64,000 nucleotides of DNA from Epiperipatus broadwayi (lineage: Eukaryota > Onychophora > Udeonychophora > Euonychophora > Peripatidae). Shown here one piece after another: positions 57,511-64,000 of this stretch. The notes under the pieces were generated by a model. It saw only the letters and a list, made by a program, of their open reading frames with translations, made no database searches and was not told the DNA's origin. Positions within the stretch are counted from its first letter, which is position 1. The number at the start of each line of letters is the position of its first letter. A program made the position numbers and the translations under genes. The stretch lies in NCBI GenBank assembly GCA_028023455.1, contig JAQFVV010000027.1, forward strand, positions 4,215,845 to 4,279,844, written 5' to 3'.

Positions 57511-58228
57511 ATGTCTTTGTATAATCTTAGACAAGCTAGTAAAAATAATAGTAACTTTATTTGCTCATTAGTAGGCAATTGTAAATAGGTGGCATGAAGT
57601 TGACCAGAATGTGTTATAACTATATACGTTTACTTTTTTTTAACTATACTTTTAATTATTTATGTACTATATGTTATAATGGGAACTATCCTATGCATCC
57701 TATCAAGTTCAAACCCTAGAGGGTAAGCCAAGCCAAAAAACTGACAGCCATCAGTTATATTTTCTAATCACCCTGTTTGGATAACCATTTCCACCATGGT
57801 TGACTAAGCTTAGCCAAAGTAAAACATTTTATTAAGCCCCAAGAGCTTTAACACTACTTTCATAGAAAAATGCCATACAAGACTCCTTCTGAGAGATATG
57901 TCCAACATTCCCTTGCAAGTTATCTCATATGGTAGCTCTATACTCTAATTCTCAAAGTGAATAGTCTATCTTAACATATTATTCATACTAACTATGAGGT
58001 GAAGTATCGAACACCAGTTCTTGACAAAATACAACAAAAAACTTATTTTATTAATTTTAATTAGATATATATATATAATAATTATAATAAAAATAACACA
58101 AAAGAAGAAAAAAATCTAATCTATAACATATTATTTTGCAATAAGAGAACACCCCTCATTTTTATTGTTTTTTACTGTATAAACTAATATATAAATACAA
58201 TCACATATAAAATAATAAACATATATAT
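57511..58228. other. Unassigned region
   Basis: No gene recognised. AGTTCAAACCCTAGAGGGTAA near 57708 resembles a B-box with a short stem but has no cloverleaf around it. Confidence 0.35.
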
Positions 58229-60471
58229 TGAAACAGTAAGATTCGTATTCGAATCTTAAGTTTCATCTTTTTCTGTCATCTCTCACTGACCGGTCTATCC
58301 CGCCCAAATTTAAACTTTTTGGTATCGAATTGTGTGTGTAGCAATATTAAATGTATAAATATATGTAGAATTCAGCATAAACACACACACATATCGATCT
58401 CAAATTAAAGGCAATAAATAGGGATAAAATAATATAATTTAGATTTCTTTTAGTTATATAATTTTGTATAATTTTAATCATTTATTTTGGATTATAAAGT
58501 TCGTATTTATTGCTTTGTTTAAATTTCGTTTAATAATAATTCTAAAAAAATCTGATGTAATATTTAATTAAAAGTTAAAATAATCTTATGTTCCCTTTTT
58601 GTCTTTGAAATTGAAAAGCATCGGTCAGTGATAGATAATAGATTAATTAAAGAAAAATTCCCCAAAATATAATTAGTAAATGTAAACAATAGAACAGCAG
58701 CTTTCTTTAATTAAAAACCAACAAAATGCATTGATTATCCTCAGGGCAGATTAAGTAGAACCTAAAAATATCTTAACAAAAATGTGAAAGATCAAGATAA
58801 AAAAAAGAGCCCATCTTAGACTTGCTGGAGACATTCACTTAAACTTTAGCTTTGCTCTAGATCACTGAGAGTCTCCAAAATATAAAAATAAATTGTTCCT
58901 GCCAAGGTATGACCGAGTAAAAGCACCTAGATTATTCTCCATCGGGAGATGGCCTATCGGATGACAAACTTTCCATTGCCCATCATAAATTCACCATGAA
59001 GTTTTGCTGCCTGAAATAAATGAGAAAGCTGCTGCTGCTGTTATAATAAATGAAACATTTAAATGCAAGAAAGAATTGCCACTCATGAACTATTTGCTAC
59101 TAAACCAATGGACTCGGAAAACTTCTTATAAAACAGGTACCTGTCTGTGTTCAAACTCTAGAGTACTCTAATAACAGGCTATAGCTCTTCTTCATATTAC
59201 TTATCTAAATTATAAAATGTAAAAACTACCATTTGTATAACTAAATTGAATAATTAATTTAATATGTAAATTTCTCTAATAATCTAGCTTACCTCACTCT
59301 ATCTGGGTTGCGTATTTCTAAAATCTACATTTTATCTATATTTATTATTTAATTATTGCATGCTCACAATTGTCTCTATTTTCAAAGTTTAAATCTATGA
59401 TCGTTTAAAACAATGAATGCGTGTCAAATTTTCATTAATATTTACTTTCTTTAATAACTTAACTTTCATATAAATTGACACGCATTCAATGCTTTATTTA
59501 TTGTAATGCAGGGGTCTACAACTTCGCAAATGGCTGGCATATTAGTTGTAATCATTCCCAGTTTAGATATGTTTTGTATATATTAAATCATCATGAATAA
59601 TTCCAGAAAATTACATTTCTTTGAGAGTCACCAACGTTCTTTAGTAAATGTTGATAATGTCGGGCCGAATTAGAAATCCATTTAAATCTTATCATAATCA
59701 TTTATAAGTATACATGTGTTACGTTTTAGAGACGTGATGATCTATTCCGCCATAAATATTCTGGATTCTTCAGGGTTGAAATTAACCCCTGTCGTCCTAC
59801 ACAAGCAGGCATAATGGGTGCTCCCGTAGGATTTGACCTGTCATGCAGCCAGCTGGCAAATTGCGACACGTACCGCTTGTCCCTGGTTATGCTTATGTGA
59901 CACCTTACTTCGTCGGGCCGCGGCAGAGACCAGCCCGACAGTTTTATAAACTCATTCGCGGCATTGCAGTTTCAATATACTGCCATTCCATATCACCTTT
60001 CTAAAGCATACTATGTGTTCCTTTGCTCAATTCTATTATTCTATATATCACTCCGCCTCTGCATTATCTTCGTAATTCACTCCCAAATAAAGGTTGCCCT
60101 TAGTCATAAAATAAATAGTTTAATTAAATAAATATATGTCCGCCGCTACTCTTAAATCTTACTTTAGACTCTTGCATTGCAAAGGTATAAATTCCCCAAG
60201 GCATGCATTAGAAATACTTACATGAGAATTTTAGGTAGCTAGATTACGCCTTCCAATAAGGAATTCCCTTTGTAAACATTACAGTATCAGAAATATCGCT
60301 ACTGAGTTCCCAATATAAAATAATGTGTAAATAAATAAATGTATTCTTTAAAATATAATCATGTTGCAAATCCCGCTACTGAAGCTGTTAGTCCATAAAA
60401 TATTATTAATGTTTGTTTTATTAAAATGTATTAATAAAGAATTTTAAACTATATGTCTGCATTGCGTTTCA
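58229..60471 (+). repeat. 5' LTR of a Ty3-type retrotransposon (3' boundary tentative)
   Basis: The first 1.25 kb is repeated in direct orientation from 62755 to the window end with a few percent differences. The shared sequence starts TGAAACAGTAAGATTC in both copies, directly after unrelated flanks, giving the 5' boundary. A hairpin AAGATTCG/TATT/CGAATCTT lies at the start. The 3' boundary cannot be compared because the second LTR runs off the window. I propose GCGTTTCA at 60464-60471, which would give TGAAAC...GTTTCA ends and an AATAAA about 35 nt upstream. No primer-binding site starting TGG follows, so the true end may differ. Confidence 0.75.
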
Positions 60472-61445
60472 TTTATTCGATACCCATTCTATATAATATT
60501 TCCTCGATTATGTAAATATGAATGTTTAATTAATATTAGTTTGGTTATTGGCTAACTCGATAATAAAATCATGAGTCTCTTGCATATCCCTGACCACCGT
60601 GCCTAAGGAAATATTTACTAATGTCGCATCAGACGCGTTGTTTCGTGGATTGTATTGTGGAACCGATAAACTATGTTCAAACTCAGTACCACGGGTGGCT
60701 TCGCTACTCGATGGTGCTGCTGTTCTGTATGGTGGTCGAATTCTGCACTATGTTTACAAGTCACACGTTTTCTGACCGTTACATAGTTAAATTTTTTTTT
60801 TAGCATTTGGCACTTTCCAACATGGAGCTTTCGATACAAAAAACCCATATATACCCTGAGTAAAATATAACACATAAATTTCTTTTAGCATTCGTTACTC
60901 GAGTTAGCTAATTATTATATATATATATACGATTTTGTTTTGATAAAAATAATGAAAAAAAAATAAATTGAGTGAAATAATGTGGGTCGAGTGAATGAAA
61001 GGACAGCAGGCATAATAACAAATTTAAGGAAAGCAGGGATGTGTGTGTAATTTAAGAAGGAACGAAAATACTCGGATCTAATGAAATATTTTGCTTTATA
61101 TATATATGTAAAAAAAAAAGTAATCAGTCGTTAAATGAGAAAGCAAGTAGCATTGAATTTTTTTTATTAAAACACCGTTATATATTTAGCATAGACAGCA
61201 GAAGCTTGTTATATATGTTAATAGTAAATATTTTGTTAAAGTACAAATATATATATCATAGACAGCAGTAGATTATTATACGCATTACCAGTAGTTCGCT
61301 ATAATATATATGTTAAATATGTTAAACGCAGCAATATATAGGGCAATGTAGAGTAGGTGAGGGCAGCGAAAGAGTGTTTTAGGGCCAATATACCGGTGGA
61401 GAGTAGTCAAATGCTACTAGTAATAAATAAATAATATTAAGAAAA
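60472..61445 (+). other. LTR retrotransposon leader, no recognised ORF
   Basis: Between the tentative LTR end and the gag-like ORF I see no conserved coding sequence and no convincing primer-binding site. Short (TA)n tracts near 60917 and 61240 are present. The leader fits an untranslated region. Confidence 0.4.
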
Positions 61446-62036
61446 ATGGAAGCAGAAAATGATAGAATAGCATCAATGAACTTCAGTCTAAGGTTACTTG
61501 AAATATTTAGAGAGAGTAAAGAAGAATGGAGGAAAATATGTGAGGAAGCGAGAAGAAGATATGAAGAACCCAAAATGAGTCAGGAGGAGGAGGAGATAAG
61601 AGTTAGAGAGTGTCAGAAAATTGATAGGGAAATGTTGATATATCTTGAAATGATCAACGAACATTATGGAATATCCCCAGCTAGTAAAAAGGAAGACGAG
61701 ATTAAAGATATGGAAAAGGAAAGGGAATTAGAGATACTTGACAAACCAATGATAGTAGAAGGGCAAGCAGATAGTGTAGTAAATATGAAAAAGTGTGATG
61801 AGCAAAGAAATCTCATTCCAGCCGATGAAAGCCCACAAGAACCGGAGAAGGAAGTCAGCATTAAAGAAGAGACGAAGGTGGACACTGGCATGACACCAAC
61901 ACGTTTGCATTTTGGTAAAGCGGACTCATTACTGATCAAGACGCCATTACCCATGGATGAACGTGAAATCAATATTGAAACTGACAGATGCAAGGCACAC
62001 CGCAGCCTTACAGAAAGGGCAGAATGGAAAGAATGA
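61446..62036 (+). CDS. Gag-like ORF of the LTR retrotransposon, joined to integrase sequence
   Basis: 196 codons from ATG 61446. Residues 1-90 are highly charged and helical (RLLEIFRESKEEWRKICEEA, RRRYEEPKMSQEEEEIRVRE), consistent with a Gag N-terminal region or a coiled coil. The middle is acidic and proline-containing. The last about 25 residues (KAHRSLTERAEWKE) look like the start of the integrase C-terminal region of Ty3-type elements (AHxxLxxRxExKxxADRRS), and the frame continues past the TGA into that domain. So protease, RT, RNase H and most of integrase are missing. No zinc knuckle is present. Whether the short protein is made is unknown. Confidence 0.55.
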   Translation: MEAENDRIASMNFSLRLLEIFRESKEEWRKICEEARRRYEEPKMSQEEEEIRVRECQKIDREMLIYLEMINEHYGISPASKKEDEIKDMEKERELEILDKPMIVEGQADSVVNMKKCDEQRNLIPADESPQEPEKEVSIKEETKVDTGMTPTRLHFGKADSLLIKTPLPMDEREINIETDRCKAHRSLTERAEWKE

Positions 62037-62279
62037 GCAGATCGGAGAAGCCAACATTTCCAGGTCGGGAACTATGTTTGTGTACGGAACTCTCAACAAA
62101 GTAACCGAGATAAAAGAGTATATAAAAAGTTCTTTCATTTGTACCGGGGACCCTTTATAATTGATCGCACATGTGGCCCAAATGCATATTTACTAAAAGA
62201 TGGAGATACCATAAAAGGGACATACAATGCCCGTAATCTCAAACCGTGTAGGTATTATCCACCTGACCCGGGGTTGTAA
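62037..62279 (+). pseudogene. Ty3-type integrase C-terminal domain, in frame after a TGA
   Basis: Directly after the TGA the same frame reads ADRRSQHFQVGNYVCVRN, KKFFHLYRGPFIIDRTCGPN, AYLLKDGDTIKGTYNARNL, KPCRYYPPDPGL and ends at TAA 62277-62279. The vGdxVwvr ... KFxxxYxGPfxI ... xNaYxL ... NxrnLKPyr pattern is the SH3-like C-terminal domain of Ty3/gypsy integrases. Only this end of pol survives. Confidence 0.8.
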
Positions 62280-62754
62280 AAATATTAGACTATTAGGATG
62301 GATTAAATGTATATGAAAATAATAAAATAAACTTGATATAATGAACTTGGTTGAATGGATTGTATTTTAATCAAATAGGGTTTTAGATAGAAATTTTATT
62401 ATATATATATATATATATTATTGTTTTAATTACTATTACTCTTAAAAAAATTTTTATATTATACTAACTAATGCTATTCTAAGAATTTTTTTATATATAT
62501 ATATTCTGTTTAACTAATTATTACTATGATTTTAACCAGACACAGCCAAACTAGGTCATTCAAATTAAACTAAATTCTAGATCTGGGTATATAAATTGTT
62601 CGTTGCTTCATGTAATCTCTGCTTTCTATATTTCAATATATCTGTAAAAACAATAATAATGTTTTCGTCTTTAAATGATGTAATGTAAAATTTTTTTTTT
62701 CTCTTTCTTGCCTCCTTTGTTTTCCCTTAATTGTTCACGGGAAGTACAGGGAAA
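62280..62754 (+). other. 3' untranslated region and putative polypurine tract
   Basis: AT-rich stretch with several (TA)n runs. The final 16 nt before the 3' LTR (62739-62754, GGGAAGTACAGGGAAA) are mostly purine and sit where the plus-strand primer tract of an LTR retrotransposon is expected. Confidence 0.55.
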
Positions 62755-64000
62755 TGAAACAGTAAGATTCATATTTGAATCTTAAGTTTCACCTTTTTCT
62801 GTCGTCTCTCACTGACCAGTCTATCCCGCCCAAATTTAAACTTTTTGGTATCGAATTGTGTGTGTAGCAATATTAAATGTATAAATATATGTTGAATTCA
62901 GCATAAACACACACACATATCGATCTCAAATTAAAGGCAATAAATAGGGATAAAATAATATAATTTAGATTTCTTTTAGTTATATAATTTTGTATAATTT
63001 TAATCATTTAATTTGGATTATAAAGTTCATATTTATTGCTTTGTTTAAATTTCGTTTAATAATAATTCTAAAAAAATCTGATGTAATATTTAATTAAAAG
63101 TTAAAATAATCTTATGTTCCCTTTTTGTCTTTGAAATTGAAAAGCATCGGTCAGTGATAGATAATAGATTAATTAAAGAAAAATTCCCCAAAATATAATT
63201 AGTAAATGTAAACAATAGAACAGCAGCTTTCTTTAATTAAAAACCAACAAAATGCATTGATTATCCTCGGGGCAGATTAAGTAGAACCTAAAAATATCTT
63301 AACAAAAATGTGAAAGATCAAGATAAAAAAAGAGGCCATCTTAGACTTGCTGGAGACATTCACTTAAACTTTAGCTTTGCTCTCGATAACTGAGAGTCTC
63401 CAAAAATATAAAATAATTTGTTCCTGCCAAGGTATGACCGAGTAAAGCACCTAGATTATTCTCCATCGGGAGGTGGCCTATCGGATGTCAAACTTTCCAT
63501 TGCCCATCATAAATTCACCATGAAGATCTGCTGCCTGAAATGAATGAGAAAGCTGCTGCTGCTGTGAAATTAAATGAAATATCTAAATACAAAAAAGACT
63601 TGCCACTTGTGAACCTTTTGCTGATAAACTCATGGAATAAGAAAACTTCTTATAAAACAGGTACCTGTCTGTGTTCAAACTCTAGAGTACTCTAATAATA
63701 TGCTATAGCTCTTCTTCATACTACTTATCTAAATTATAAAATGTAAAAACTACCATTTGTATAACTAAATTGAATAATTAATTTAATATGTAAATTTCTC
63801 TAATAATCTAGCTTACCTCACTCTATCTGGGGTGCGTATTTCTAAAATCTACATTTTATCTATATTTATTATTTAATTATTGCATGCTCACAATTGTCTC
63901 TATTTTCAAAGTTTAAATCTATGATCGTTTAAAACAATGAATGCGTGTCAAATTTTCATTAATATTTACTTTATTTCATAACTTAACTTTCATATAAATC
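62755..64000 (+). repeat. 3' LTR, cut by the window end
   Basis: Begins TGAAACAGTAAGATTC and follows 58229-59474 base for base apart from scattered substitutions, small indels and one more diverged patch (about 63565-63645). The hairpin at its start has the pair changed from G:C to A:T (AAGATTCA/TATT/TGAATCTT), keeping the stem. Confidence 0.85.

Overview
The window looks like AT-rich, non-coding DNA from an animal genome, most likely an invertebrate. I found no host protein-coding gene. Nearly everything recognisable is a transposable element or its remains. Penelope-like retroelements (two nearly complete, one fragment), RTE-type LINEs ending in (GAT)n, an L1/Tx1-like LINE, a Merlin DNA transposon, tRNA-related short retroposons, many foldback/MITE elements and a Ty3-type LTR retrotransposon occur together. 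That mix fits molluscs, cnidarians, arthropods or flatworms, but I cannot name the species. Coordinates of old repeats are approximate.

Layout. 1-11 kb holds SINE copies, foldback elements, a perfect palindromic MITE (2.94-3.08 kb), a broken RTE LINE (4.75-5.9 kb), an older LINE scrap (6.3-6.6 kb) and two tRNA-like retroposons (7.8 and 9.0 kb). 11.1-14.7 kb is an old LINE inserted in a repeat whose uninterrupted relative lies at 29.6-30.9 kb. 15.3-18.9 kb has SINEs around a less AT-rich unassigned block. 20.6-21.8 kb is an L1/Tx1-like scrap interrupted by the second palindromic MITE. 21.93-23.23 kb is a Merlin transposon with an 8-bp target-site duplication (TSD), followed by a 5'-truncated RTE with an 11-bp TSD. 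24.4-24.9 kb is a Penelope 3' end folded between inverted arms. 27-34.6 kb is SINEs and foldbacks. 34.7-39.4 kb has two Penelope-like elements head to tail on the minus strand with a hammerhead-like motif between them. 42-47 kb has tandem old repeats and long microsatellites. 48.3-50.1 kb is a possible non-autonomous piggyBac-type element. 50.7-54.5 kb is an L1/Tx1-like LINE on the minus strand with an almost intact reverse transcriptase (RT). From 58.2 kb to the end lies an LTR retrotransposon whose interior has collapsed to a gag-like ORF joined to an integrase C-terminus.

Nothing here forms an operon or a cellular pathway. The relations are nesting and shared ancestry. The most unusual signals are: (a) two palindromic MITEs whose long arms match perfectly within each copy but differ between copies; (b) strong depletion of C on the sense strand of one Penelope element, including about 1.1 kb almost free of it, and of the old LINE; (c) long retroelement ORFs broken by only one or two in-frame stops; (d) a Penelope ORF that runs from the RT thumb straight into what looks like a GIY-YIG tail; (e) the hammerhead-like fold between the two Penelope elements.
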